This document shows positions 41,823-50,909 of a stretch of DNA of 64,000 nt, piece after piece. A program made the translations under genes and the position numbers. The notes under the pieces were generated by a model that ran no database searches, was not told the origin of the DNA, and saw only the letters and a list, made by a program, of their open reading frames with translations. How positions within the stretch are numbered: position 1 is the first letter of the stretch; every line of letters begins with the position of its first letter. The stretch is from Crassaminicella thermophila (GTDB lineage Bacteria; Bacillota; Clostridia; Peptostreptococcales; Thermotaleaceae). The DNA lies in contig NZ_CP042243.1 in NCBI RefSeq assembly GCF_008152325.1, positions 2,609,026-2,673,025 on the forward strand. Direction: 5' to 3'.

Positions 41823-42024
41823 CAAAATGGTCCTCTATACTTTTCTTATTTCGACCATTTATGATTAGTATCTCTTCTACACCTGATTTTACAGCTTCTT
41901 CAATAATATATTGAAGCGTAGGCTTGTCTACTATAGGTAGCATTTCTTTGGGTTGTGCTTTAGTAGCAGGTAAAAATCTAGTACCAAGACCTGCTGCTAG
42001 TATTATGGCTTTACGTACTTTTAT
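41823..42024 (-). pseudogene. galU: galU, N-terminal remnant
   Basis: Reads [18 protein letters not shown], then [19 protein letters not shown] and up to SIEDHF, the nucleotide-binding N-terminus of GalU, and stops at the intron junction inside the codon after Phe. The expected start ATG is ATA. With the missing middle, the gene cannot work. Confidence 0.85.
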
Positions 42025-42186
42025 AAGTATGTGAGACTTCTTTCATATATAATCTAATCTTATGATTTTTCCCAAACCTCCAATCATCCCAACATATTTC
42101 TTTAATTCAAATCTTTACCTTTCAATCAAGCTCTATTTCAGCTTTACTAGGTTCATCGTAGCAGGAAGCGATATTTCAGTACCTGA
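42025..42186 (-). other. Gap between murJ and the galU remnant
   Basis: No gene is visible. A short frame ISLPATMNLVKLK before a stop (42135-42180) faintly resembles the end of the sugar transferase at 54687 (SATMEPF...SVKL) and may be a remnant of a second one; the match is too short to rely on. Confidence 0.25.
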
Positions 42187-43710
42187 TTAAGCAGTTCCTC
42201 TACCAAACTTTTTCTTAATTGCTCCAACAATCACGTCAACATCCTCGATCTTCATAAAGTAGATAATCACAAAGTATGATACTACTCCAACTCCGATGGC
42301 GATAAGGATTGATATATTTTGACTAAAATTAGTTGTAAGATAGTTAAAGCTTAATTTAGCAAACAATCCCATTAAAGAGGAAGCTAATAAGATTTTTAGA
42401 AATGAAATGGATATTTGCTTCATTCCAAATGGACCTATTTTTTTACGAAGACTAATGAATAGCATTACTGTTGTAAACGTTGCTGAAATAGAAGTTGCTA
42501 GCGCTAATCCGCCTATTCCAATATATCTAGAAAGTATAATATTTAGTATAATATTTAGTATCATTCCAACCGCTGCATTTTTTACTGGTGTTTTTGTTTC
42601 CTGCATTGAATAAAATGCTCTAGATAATACTTCCCTCAAACCTATTCCTAGCATACCTAAAGAATAAAACAATAATGCTGATGACGTTAAAGTTATTGCT
42701 TTAGAATCAAAAGCACCTCTTGCAAACAGCAACCTAACCAAAGGAACTGCAAAAAAGATTGCCCCAACTGTCGACGGTACAAGCAATATACTAATAGTAA
42801 TAATTGATTCAGAGATAATTTTCTTAAAATCATCATTTTTTTTATCAGCTACTGTTTTTGACATCATTGGATAAATTGCAACTGATATTGACATTACAAC
42901 GGTACTCAATATGAAAGAGTTCAATCTATCTGCATAATTTAATGCTGATATTCCTCCAATTGCAATTCGTGAAGCAAGAGTTTTATCTACTAAAACATTT
43001 ATCTGACTAATTGATATACCAAAAATCAACGGCAAAGCTATCTTCCCTAAACTCTTTATATGCTTATTTTTAAAGCTTGCAATAAACCGTAAAGTCATTT
43101 TCTCTTTTAAAACAAAATATAATAGAAAAATGAACTGAACTAATAAAGCGATTACACTCCCTATTGATAATATAATCATGTCAGTTTTATAACTGAAATA
43201 AATTGATGCAATAATACATATATTATAAATGAATCCTAGGATAGCAGGTATAACAAATTTATCTTTTATCTGTAAAAAACCATTTAAAATCGTAATAATT
43301 CCAGTAAAATAAATACCAAAAACAGTTATTCTGGTAAAGTTAGTAGCTAACAACAGAGTATCTCCTTCAAATCCAGAAGCAAATATTCTCACTATCGATT
43401 CTGTAAACAATTGAACAACTAGTATAACTAACGTGCTAATAATAATCAAAATAGAAATTAAGTTACTAGTAAACCTATAACTTTCATGAGTACCTTCTTC
43501 TATTTCTATTTTACTATACATAGGGATATAACCCGTTGTAATCCCAACACCAATAAAAGAAAATATTACTACCGGTATAGTCAATGAAATAAAATAAGCA
43601 TCACTTACATTTGACGCTCCATAAAAATAAGATAATATTATCTCTCTAACGAACCCCAACGTTTTAGATAATAAAGTAATAATCATCAATAATAATGCTT
43701 TTTTTTTCAA
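42187..43710 (-). CDS. murJ: MurJ/MviN-family lipid flippase
   Basis: A 507-residue polytopic membrane protein of the MOP superfamily with about 14 helices. The N-terminal SKTLGFVREIILSYFYG and central INVLVDKTLASRIAIGGISALNYADRL are MurJ signatures. MurJ flips lipid II; inside a polysaccharide locus this copy may serve as the Wzx-type flippase for the polymer unit. I chose the TTG at 43710 (MKKKALLLM) after GGTGAT; a longer frame adds 12 charged residues without a ribosome site. Confidence 0.87.
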   Translation of the reverse strand: MKKKALLLMIITLLSKTLGFVREIILSYFYGASNVSDAYFISLTIPVVIFSFIGVGITTGYIPMYSKIEIEEGTHESYRFTSNLISILIIISTLVILVVQLFTESIVRIFASGFEGDTLLLATNFTRITVFGIYFTGIITILNGFLQIKDKFVIPAILGFIYNICIIASIYFSYKTDMIILSIGSVIALLVQFIFLLYFVLKEKMTLRFIASFKNKHIKSLGKIALPLIFGISISQINVLVDKTLASRIAIGGISALNYADRLNSFILSTVVMSISVAIYPMMSKTVADKKNDDFKKIISESIITISILLVPSTVGAIFFAVPLVRLLFARGAFDSKAITLTSSALLFYSLGMLGIGLREVLSRAFYSMQETKTPVKNAAVGMILNIILNIILSRYIGIGGLALATSISATFTTVMLFISLRKKIGPFGMKQISISFLKILLASSLMGLFAKLSFNYLTTNFSQNISILIAIGVGVVSYFVIIYFMKIEDVDVIVGAIKKKFGRGTA

Positions 43711-43751
43711 CTTATCACCATCCGTATCCCTATTTCGAACTCTCAAATTTA

Positions 43752-44267
43752 TTATTCTCTATACTTTATAATACGTGCTGGTACTCCTGCTACAACAGCA
43801 TAGTTTGGTACATCTTTAGTAACGACACTTCCTGCTGCAACAACAGCACCATCGCCAATATTTACTCCTGACATAATTTGGGCTCCTGCTCCTATCCATA
43901 CATCATTCCCTATTATAATATCTTTCTCTATATGCCCTTGATCTTTAATCAAAGTAAATCTATTTTTATAATTATGGCCATCTGTTCTTATATGTACATT
44001 ATAGGAAATTAGGCAATTATCTCCAATAACGATTTTTCCTTTTTCACTGGCTTTAATAATCCCACCATTTATATAAGAATTCTCTCCTATAAAAATATTC
44101 TTTCCATATATTACTAAAGTTTTGTGATTTATAATTGATGGATTTTTAATATTTTTCTGCTTAACAGAATAAGAATTAAACTTAGTAATAATAGCCTGAA
44201 AAATTCTGATTATAATATTTATTCCTCTACCAATAATTAATATTAATATTCTAATTATGCTTTTCAT
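43752..44267 (-). CDS. Hexapeptide-repeat acyltransferase
   Basis: A 171-residue left-handed beta-helix acyltransferase, probably acetylating a sugar. An N-terminal hydrophobic/amphipathic segment (about 1-30) is followed by hexapeptide turns and the catalytic histidine region RTDGHNYK. The C-terminal coil [24 protein letters not shown] and [16 protein letters not shown] are typical of the CysE/LacA/maltose-acetyltransferase group. The ATG at 44267 follows AAAGGAA; an upstream TTG lacks a site. The next gene upstream in transcription is a similar acyltransferase. Confidence 0.87.
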   Translation of the reverse strand: MKSIIRILILIIGRGINIIIRIFQAIITKFNSYSVKQKNIKNPSIINHKTLVIYGKNIFIGENSYINGGIIKASEKGKIVIGDNCLISYNVHIRTDGHNYKNRFTLIKDQGHIEKDIIIGNDVWIGAGAQIMSGVNIGDGAVVAAGSVVTKDVPNYAVVAGVPARIIKYRE

Positions 44268-44415
44268 ATACAATTTCCTTTCAGTCAATTAAATTTCATT
44301 CTGTTTACTAAATGTGCTATAAATCGAAAGTTAATTGACAGATAAAACAAGTGCTCTCTTCCTAATTTTGAAAAATGTCAATAAATTTTTATGTTTGAAT
44401 AGAAATCTTATTTAT

Positions 44416-44988
44416 TTATATATTATTATTTAGTTTCTTTTTTGCAATAATTTCTTTATGCAATTTAATTTGGTCAAATTCCCATCTTTGTCTAACTTTC
44501 TTACTTGGAACACCAGTATAAACTGAAAATGGTGGAACATCTTTTGTTACTACACTAGCTGCTCCGATGATTGATCCTTCTCCAATTCTGACTCCTTTTA
44601 ATATTGTCACATTTGCTCCTATCCAAACATCATTTTCAATTATTACATCTTTGTCTGTATTTTCATTTTTTTCCTTTACATCTATCATAAATTCACCAAT
44701 TATATCTGTCCTATGATCTCCACCAAGTATCACAACATTAGGTCCAAACATCACATTATCCATAATTATAATATTACTATGTGTGCTTCTAAATATTGCA
44801 TTAGGTCCAATATATACCTTATTGCCAATAATAATATTATCATATGAAAAACTTCCCCCACTAGCAATAATCACCTTTGTACCACAACTTTTAAACATGC
44901 TAAGTTCTAAATGCATATGTACTCTATTTATGACTTTCCTCATATTAGTAATACTTTTATACACACACTTTTTCAAGTATAAAAACAT
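44416..44988 (-). CDS. Hexapeptide-repeat acyltransferase
   Basis: A 190-residue relative of the 43752 protein. It has GGDHRTD with a likely catalytic histidine, VWIGANVTILKGVRIGEGSIIGAASVV and PPFSVYTGVPSKKVRQRW near the C-terminus. It is probably an O-acetyltransferase modifying the polymer. The start follows AAAGGAAG. An AT-rich gap of about 150 bases without a gene separates it from the next acyltransferase. Confidence 0.87.
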   Translation of the reverse strand: MFLYLKKCVYKSITNMRKVINRVHMHLELSMFKSCGTKVIIASGGSFSYDNIIIGNKVYIGPNAIFRSTHSNIIIMDNVMFGPNVVILGGDHRTDIIGEFMIDVKEKNENTDKDVIIENDVWIGANVTILKGVRIGEGSIIGAASVVTKDVPPFSVYTGVPSKKVRQRWEFDQIKLHKEIIAKKKLNNNI

Positions 44989-45006
44989 TTATTTTATCTT
45001 CCTTTC

Positions 45007-46176
45007 TCAACAAACTTTATTCTCTAAATTGACTCGATGTTCATTATTCGATATCCCTATTAAACTCCATATAAAAACAGATATAATAATATTATTCTGA
45101 ATAATTGAAACTTCAAAAAAATCCCTCATTAGTAATCCAGAAAATATAACAAACGTTACTTTACAAAACTTATCACTTCTTAATTTGAATAATATCCGTA
45201 TTATACTAAAAAATAGAAATATTAATAGAAATAATCCTATTACTCCCTGTTGAAATAAAACTTGAATATAAAGATTATGAGCACTTAAGCCTTTTCCATC
45301 TATCAAACTTGGTTCAACCCCAGTTCCATAACCAAACCAGTAATTCTCCTTCAATGAATTAACGAGCTTAAACCAGATATCTATTCTACCAGTCTCTAAC
45401 CTTTTTCCAAGATAAACTGCAGAAAATCTTTGAAGATTAATATTATTTAAATAGCTAAAATATGGTAGTAATAATATAGTTAATATTAATAAAATCATGA
45501 ATCCGATTATTAGCTTAATCATCTTATTTCTTTTTTCCAAGAAACACATATATATATATATATTTAAGCCAATAATCAAACCAACCCAACTTGCTCTTGA
45601 GAAAGAAAGTACAATTGCAGCTGCAGCTATAGATATTAGTAAAAAATATACTCTCTTCTTTAAATTATTCTTTTCCATTTCAAATTTGTATATTGGAAAA
45701 AACATATACGAAAGCAATATACCGCCATATAAATTTGCGTTTAAAAAAAAACCAGTCATGGGTTTTCCTAAACCAAATCCACTAAGGAATCCACATATAA
45801 CCAATAATATTAGTATTTTCATACCAGATGATATGATTAAGTCAATATCCTTCTTATCCCACTTAACTGAACCTAAAATTATTATAAGCGTAAATAATCC
45901 TACTAGCATCACAAATTGCTCAAGACCTACATCTAGTCGATTAATTCTAAGAACAGTCCACAATAAGTATAAATAGAATGGAATTAAAATTTGGTTATTA
46001 AGTTTATACTTTGTATTTTTGTTTAATAAATTTATTGCAAATATGCCCAATAATAACAAATAAAGAGCAAATCTTACATAAATATTAGTACTCTTATTAA
46101 AGGTCCATCCTAGTAGTGGAGAAATATATAATACTAGTGATATAAATATCGATGAATATCTCGAAGATTTAGACAC
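45007..46176 (-). CDS. O-antigen polymerase/ligase family membrane protein (Wzy-like)
   Basis: A 389-residue integral membrane protein with about ten helices and a large outside loop containing RLETGRIDIWFKLVNSLKENYWFGYG, then SAHNLYIQVLFQQGVIGL, the Wzy_C/O-antigen ligase signature. Probably the repeat-unit polymerase of the locus. The start is taken as GTG at 46176 behind GGAGGAGGGG. No gene is visible in the 200 bases upstream (46177-46387). Confidence 0.85.
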   Translation of the reverse strand: MSKSSRYSSIFISLVLYISPLLGWTFNKSTNIYVRFALYLLLLGIFAINLLNKNTKYKLNNQILIPFYLYLLWTVLRINRLDVGLEQFVMLVGLFTLIIILGSVKWDKKDIDLIISSGMKILILLVICGFLSGFGLGKPMTGFFLNANLYGGILLSYMFFPIYKFEMEKNNLKKRVYFLLISIAAAAIVLSFSRASWVGLIIGLNIYIYMCFLEKRNKMIKLIIGFMILLILTILLLPYFSYLNNINLQRFSAVYLGKRLETGRIDIWFKLVNSLKENYWFGYGTGVEPSLIDGKGLSAHNLYIQVLFQQGVIGLFLLIFLFFSIIRILFKLRSDKFCKVTFVIFSGLLMRDFFEVSIIQNNIIISVFIWSLIGISNNEHRVNLENKVC

Positions 46177-46387
46177 TTGCCCCTCCTCCAATTAATATTT
46201 GTAGTTTATCAAATATTTTACTTATTAATTTTGATACAATTTCTTATAAGATTTTAGTGCATCTATAAGCCTAACTTGTTTATTATTACGAAAAAATTTC
46301 TAAGTAATTTATCTCATCAGATAACTGTATCAATACATATGAATAGCTATACTTTTTTAAAATTTTTTTCATTCTAAAATCTTAAAG
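46177..46387 (-). other. Gene-free gap in the polysaccharide locus
   Basis: AT-rich, without a reading frame, a good promoter pair or a strong terminator by eye. Confidence 0.5.
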
Positions 46388-47419
46388 TTATTTGGCAATG
46401 GTATTATATAAATCAATATATTTGGAAATATATTTTTCTTTTTCATAATTGTTATTATTCTTGTTACTATAATCCTTTTGACTTTTAATTTTTTCTAAAA
46501 ATTCATCAATATTTCTCGCCTTAAATAATATCGTACCTTCTGCCCTTTCACATACATCTGATGCAATAGACGGTACACCACATGATATTGCCTCAGCTAC
46601 CGATATCCCAAAGCTATCTGTTGATGTAGGTCTAACAAAGACATCAGCGTATTTGAACAATGAAACTAAAGAAATATTCTTGTTATATATTAAAAATCTA
46701 TTCTCAATGTTATATGTTTTTATCATTTCAAGGCACTTCTCAAAATAAACTTTATCCTCAATTATAGGAACACAAAAAATAAAACTTATATCTGGAATTC
46801 TTGCACAAGCTTCAATGCACATATCTAGTCCATATATATCAGTATTACTATGATCAAGATATAATTTATACGCATTAGCTACTACAATCTTTTTTGAATT
46901 ATTGATAAATTTCATCAATTCATCAGGTACCTTTTCATTTAATTCTATTTCTGATGGAGGTAAATATGTGTTGAGAACAATAATTTTAGAATCAATTACT
47001 TTATATTGAATCAATTTTACCCTTATCATTTCAGAAGGGGCTACAAATACATCAATAAATTTTTTCCCAATATTAAAAAAAAGTCTTTGTATTAGTGAAA
47101 ATTCTTCTGGTCTAAAACTATGAATTGTAGAAAGGACACATCCATCCACCAACTTACTTAATAACGATAAAATTGCAACTTCTATCCAATTATTTAACTG
47201 ATAGTGCAAAATATTCTTCCGAGATAATTTTACACAATACAAAAAATTCCTAATGTATAATTTAAAGCTAAATCTACCACTATTTTTTCGAGGTCTAAGA
47301 TTAATAAATGTATTATCTACTTCAATCTCATCTAGTAATGATATTAACCTTTTTGTATGTATGGTAACTCCTCCAATAGGAGGAGGCAAGGCTCCAGCAA
47401 TAACAACTTTTTTCATCAT
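46388..47419 (-). CDS. Glycosyltransferase (GT4-like)
   Basis: A 343-residue GT-B fold transferase. The N-terminal GALPPPIGGVTIHTKRLISLL (about 8-28) is the glycine-rich donor loop region, and the C-terminal DSFGISVAEAISCGVPSIASD (about 267-287) holds the E-x7-E motif of GT4 retaining enzymes. It should add one sugar to the lipid-linked unit in the cytoplasm. The start is the first of two ATG codons, 12 bases after GAGGAG. Confidence 0.85.
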   Translation of the reverse strand: MMKKVVIAGALPPPIGGVTIHTKRLISLLDEIEVDNTFINLRPRKNSGRFSFKLYIRNFLYCVKLSRKNILHYQLNNWIEVAILSLLSKLVDGCVLSTIHSFRPEEFSLIQRLFFNIGKKFIDVFVAPSEMIRVKLIQYKVIDSKIIVLNTYLPPSEIELNEKVPDELMKFINNSKKIVVANAYKLYLDHSNTDIYGLDMCIEACARIPDISFIFCVPIIEDKVYFEKCLEMIKTYNIENRFLIYNKNISLVSLFKYADVFVRPTSTDSFGISVAEAISCGVPSIASDVCERAEGTILFKARNIDEFLEKIKSQKDYSNKNNNNYEKEKYISKYIDLYNTIAK

Positions 47420-47494
47420 ATTTTTTGATAACTCCTCAACACGTGTATTTTTGAATGTTTTGTAGATAATAGTCTCCCCTGTAGTTTAGTTATT

Positions 47495-49603
47495 CTATTT
47501 GATACTACTGATCAAAAATCTATGACTTGCAAAAGCATCGTCAATAGAAGTATTGGAAATTTTAGCCTTTAATACATTATAAATATAATTATATTCATCC
47601 CTAATCCCTTTGTCTTGTCTAAGCTTTATCTTCGTATTTTTCATACTTCCATATTTATTCATTCTTATATAATTATTCATTTCATAAACTTGACCATTAG
47701 AAAACACCCTTAGTTGTTCTTTAGCATATTTTTTTGAGCCCATTGATGTATAAATAATATTACCAATAGCTCCTGACGAGAATTTTAATGTAATAATGGC
47801 ATTATCTTTCTTTGGAAAAGCATCATTTTGTGCAAACGTAATATTTATAGATTCAAGATTACTTCCATCTAAATATTGTATAACATCAATAAAATGAATC
47901 GCTTCACCAACAATTCTTCCTCCACCAATTTTTTCATCTTGTGTCCAATGATCTTCTGGTATATATCCTGCATTAGCAATGTAGTCATATACAGCAGGAA
48001 TTTTATCAGTAGCTAATTCTTTCTTAATTTTCTTTATAAGAGGAGCATGTCTCCTATTTAAACCTATAAACAATTCACCTTTAGCTACTTTATAAGTAGA
48101 TTCAATTTTTTCAAGTTCATCTAGCGTTAAACACATAGGTTTTTCACAGTAAACATGTTTTCCTGCTTCTAATGCTTCAATAATAAATTTTGCATGTGTG
48201 TTATGTTGTGTTGAAATAACAATAAGGTCAATACCAGGATCATTCAGTAATTCTTTATAATTATTTGTTGTATAATCAAAATCAAAAACATCTTGTGCTT
48301 GCGCCGTTCCAACTCCACCAGTAGTAGCTAATCCTTTAAAATGATATAATCCTGTATCCTTCATGATAGGTAAAAGAGTATTCTTTGCAAAATTACCCGC
48401 TCCAATTAATCCAATTGAAATTTTATCTTTTTGAAATTTAGATTTTCCTTGATTATTTATCACCTTATTCAGCCATTTACTTTTATTCTGAGAATATTTA
48501 AGTAATATTCCAATATAATTCTCATTATTCTTATTTGTAGTAATCATCTCATATGCTATATCAGCTTTTTCAAAGTCAATTTCATGAGTAATTAAATCAG
48601 AAAAATCTACCCGATTTTGTGCAATTAAACGAATAAATTCCTCAAGATTACGTCCTTCAGTAAATCGAACATGCCCAATTGGATAATCAATTCCTCTTTC
48701 TTCATAGTTTGAATCATATCTTCCTGGGCCATAGGATCTAGCAATTGTAAAAGTTAATTCTTTTTCATAATATGGACGTCTATCAATACTCATCTGAGTA
48801 ACACCAATCATACAAATAATTCCACGATCACGTGCAATTGCAGCAGCTAAATCCATAGGATCATTGCTATTTGTAGCAGCTGTTATAATTACTTTATCTA
48901 CCCCTCTTCCTTTTGTTAAAGATTTCGTTATATCTTCAGCATTTTCATCATTTGATAAAATAAATAATTTTAATTTTGTCCCATCTAAGGATTTATCTTT
49001 GATGTCATAGCCTATAACATCACAACCATAAGCATTTAAAATACGTGCAGTTATATGTCCCAATAATCCTAATCCAATGACAGCTACAGTTTCACCTGGC
49101 TCAACTTTTGCTTGATGAATTCCCTGTAAAGCTATTCCACCTAATGCACATAATGCACCTTGACGATAGTCTGTAAGTTCATTAGGAATCTTAACAATTA
49201 AGTTTTTATTAACTCTATTTACTTCACTATGATAAGCCTGTCCTGCCATAGCTACTAAATCGCCTACTTCAACTTCTGTAACCCCACGTCCACACGCAAC
49301 TACTTTGCCAACTCCTGAATATCCCATGGGCATTGGTTCTTTTAACCTAGTGAAAACTGACTCAACTGTTGTTAAGATTCCATCAGTAGCCATTTTCTCT
49401 AAAACTTTTTTTACTTGGTCAGGCCTTTCCATTGCTTTTTGAACTAAATTTTTACTGCCAAAAGAAGTAAGACTTCTCTCAGTCCCTGCACTTACAACTG
49501 AATATAATGTTTCTACCAGTACATAATTTTCTTTAACTTTTGGTACTGGTTTATCTATCAATTTAACTATTCCATCATTAACCATTAAAAATAATTGTTT
49601 CAT
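47495..49603 (-). CDS. Bi-domain oxidoreductase (zinc-type dehydrogenase plus Gfo/Idh/MocA)
   Basis: A 702-residue fusion. The first half (about 1-350) is a medium-chain dehydrogenase with AVIGLGLLGHITARI, lacking the usual GHE zinc motif. The second half (about 395-702) is a Gfo/Idh/MocA oxidoreductase beginning ISIGLIGAGNFAKNTLLP with the signature CEKPMCLTLDELE. This fusion is recurrent in surface polysaccharide loci next to heparinase-like and UDP-sugar dehydrogenase genes, as here. Its substrate is probably a sugar or sugar acid; not established. The start follows GTGAGGG. Confidence 0.87.
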   Translation of the reverse strand: MKQLFLMVNDGIVKLIDKPVPKVKENYVLVETLYSVVSAGTERSLTSFGSKNLVQKAMERPDQVKKVLEKMATDGILTTVESVFTRLKEPMPMGYSGVGKVVACGRGVTEVEVGDLVAMAGQAYHSEVNRVNKNLIVKIPNELTDYRQGALCALGGIALQGIHQAKVEPGETVAVIGLGLLGHITARILNAYGCDVIGYDIKDKSLDGTKLKLFILSNDENAEDITKSLTKGRGVDKVIITAATNSNDPMDLAAAIARDRGIICMIGVTQMSIDRRPYYEKELTFTIARSYGPGRYDSNYEERGIDYPIGHVRFTEGRNLEEFIRLIAQNRVDFSDLITHEIDFEKADIAYEMITTNKNNENYIGILLKYSQNKSKWLNKVINNQGKSKFQKDKISIGLIGAGNFAKNTLLPIMKDTGLYHFKGLATTGGVGTAQAQDVFDFDYTTNNYKELLNDPGIDLIVISTQHNTHAKFIIEALEAGKHVYCEKPMCLTLDELEKIESTYKVAKGELFIGLNRRHAPLIKKIKKELATDKIPAVYDYIANAGYIPEDHWTQDEKIGGGRIVGEAIHFIDVIQYLDGSNLESINITFAQNDAFPKKDNAIITLKFSSGAIGNIIYTSMGSKKYAKEQLRVFSNGQVYEMNNYIRMNKYGSMKNTKIKLRQDKGIRDEYNYIYNVLKAKISNTSIDDAFASHRFLISSIK

Positions 49604-49658
49604 ACTATACCCTCACTTCAGTATATTTTTTTATTTGAAATATCTGCTTTAACTCATT

Positions 49659-50879
49659 TTACAACTTATATGCTTCATCAAAAGTGCAAACATTTTTAGT
49701 ATCAAGTACATGTTTATCTCTTATAAGCTCCATATTATTTTTAATATGATCATGCCCCACCATGATAACAAGTATTTCTATCTCATTTAAAAAGTCCTCA
49801 AAATTCATAAATTGATGATCCACAATCCTTGTCTTAACAAATGGATCATATACTTTTACTCCGAATGCTAAGTGTTCATCCATTCTTTCTAAGAGTTGTA
49901 ATGTCGGGCTCTCTCTTGTATCATCAACATTTTCTTTATACGCTAATCCGTATAAACCAATTTTCGATATATCAGTAATATTATGCTCTCTCATGATATC
50001 TCTAATCCTGCCAAGTACATGAGTAGGCATAGAATCATTTGTTTTTCTTGCTGTCAAAATTAAATTCGTTAGGTCTGGATAATCTCCAACTAAAAACCAT
50101 GGATCTACCGAAATACAGTGACCACCTACTCCAGGACCTGGTTGTAAAATATTAACTCTTGGATGTTTATTCGCAATCCGAATAATTTCATATACATCCA
50201 TATTATCAGCACGACAAATTTTAGCAAGTTCATTTGCAAATGCTATGTTGACATCTCTATACGTATTCTCAACAACCTTAGACATTTCTGCAGATCTAAT
50301 ATCAGTTACTACGATCTCAGCCTTACAGAAACTAGAATATAGTTCTTTTACTTTTTCGCCGATTCTAGAATCATCAGCTCCAACTGTTCTAGAATTATGT
50401 TCTAGTTCATAAATCATATTACCCGGAATAATTCTTTCAGGAGCGTGAACAAGATGAACATCTTCTCCAATCACAAACCCTCTTTTTTTAATTTCTGGAC
50501 GAACATATCTATCAATTGACCCAGGGGATATAGTGGATTCAATGATTATAATTGCACCTTTATCACAAACATCTAAAACTGTATTCACAGCTGATATTAC
50601 ATACTTTGGGTCAAGTTTTTTACTGGAATTTAAATATGGTGTTGGAACAGCAATAATATAAGTATCTGTTTTTTGATATTCAGTAGTAAACTTAATTCCA
50701 TTAGATAAAGCTTTTTTGAACAGTTCTTCTAATCCTTTTTCTTCAAAAGAAAGTTTGCCTTGAGATAACGAATCTACTAACGTTTTACTAATGTCAGTTC
50801 CAATAACCTCTACACCACTTTTTGCAAACATGAGTGCTGTTGGAAGTCCTATGTAGCCAAGTCCAATTACATTAATCAT
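49659..50879 (-). CDS. wecC: UDP-N-acetyl-D-mannosamine dehydrogenase-type nucleotide-sugar dehydrogenase
   Basis: A 406-residue NAD-dependent enzyme oxidising C6 of a UDP-sugar to a uronic acid. It has the Rossmann motif GLGYIGLPTA (6-15), ESTISPGS, the catalytic GPGVGGHCISVDPWF with the nucleophilic Cys, and GLAYKENVDDTRESP. The HCISVDPWF form is that of the WecC (UDP-ManNAc) branch. No UDP-GlcNAc 2-epimerase (WecB) is in the window, so the substrate is inferred. The start follows AAGGAAGG. Confidence 0.88.
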   Translation of the reverse strand: MINVIGLGYIGLPTALMFAKSGVEVIGTDISKTLVDSLSQGKLSFEEKGLEELFKKALSNGIKFTTEYQKTDTYIIAVPTPYLNSSKKLDPKYVISAVNTVLDVCDKGAIIIIESTISPGSIDRYVRPEIKKRGFVIGEDVHLVHAPERIIPGNMIYELEHNSRTVGADDSRIGEKVKELYSSFCKAEIVVTDIRSAEMSKVVENTYRDVNIAFANELAKICRADNMDVYEIIRIANKHPRVNILQPGPGVGGHCISVDPWFLVGDYPDLTNLILTARKTNDSMPTHVLGRIRDIMREHNITDISKIGLYGLAYKENVDDTRESPTLQLLERMDEHLAFGVKVYDPFVKTRIVDHQFMNFEDFLNEIEILVIMVGHDHIKNNMELIRDKHVLDTKNVCTFDEAYKL

Positions 50880-50909
50880 CTTTATTACCTTCCTTTAACT
50901 TCTAATTCA

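Noticed and set aside
43752-44288. Longer TTG-started forms of several polysaccharide genes (43752, 42187, 45007, 55363, 56744)
   Set aside because: In each case the ribosome site lies inside or after the added codons, and the later start gives the usual family N-terminus.
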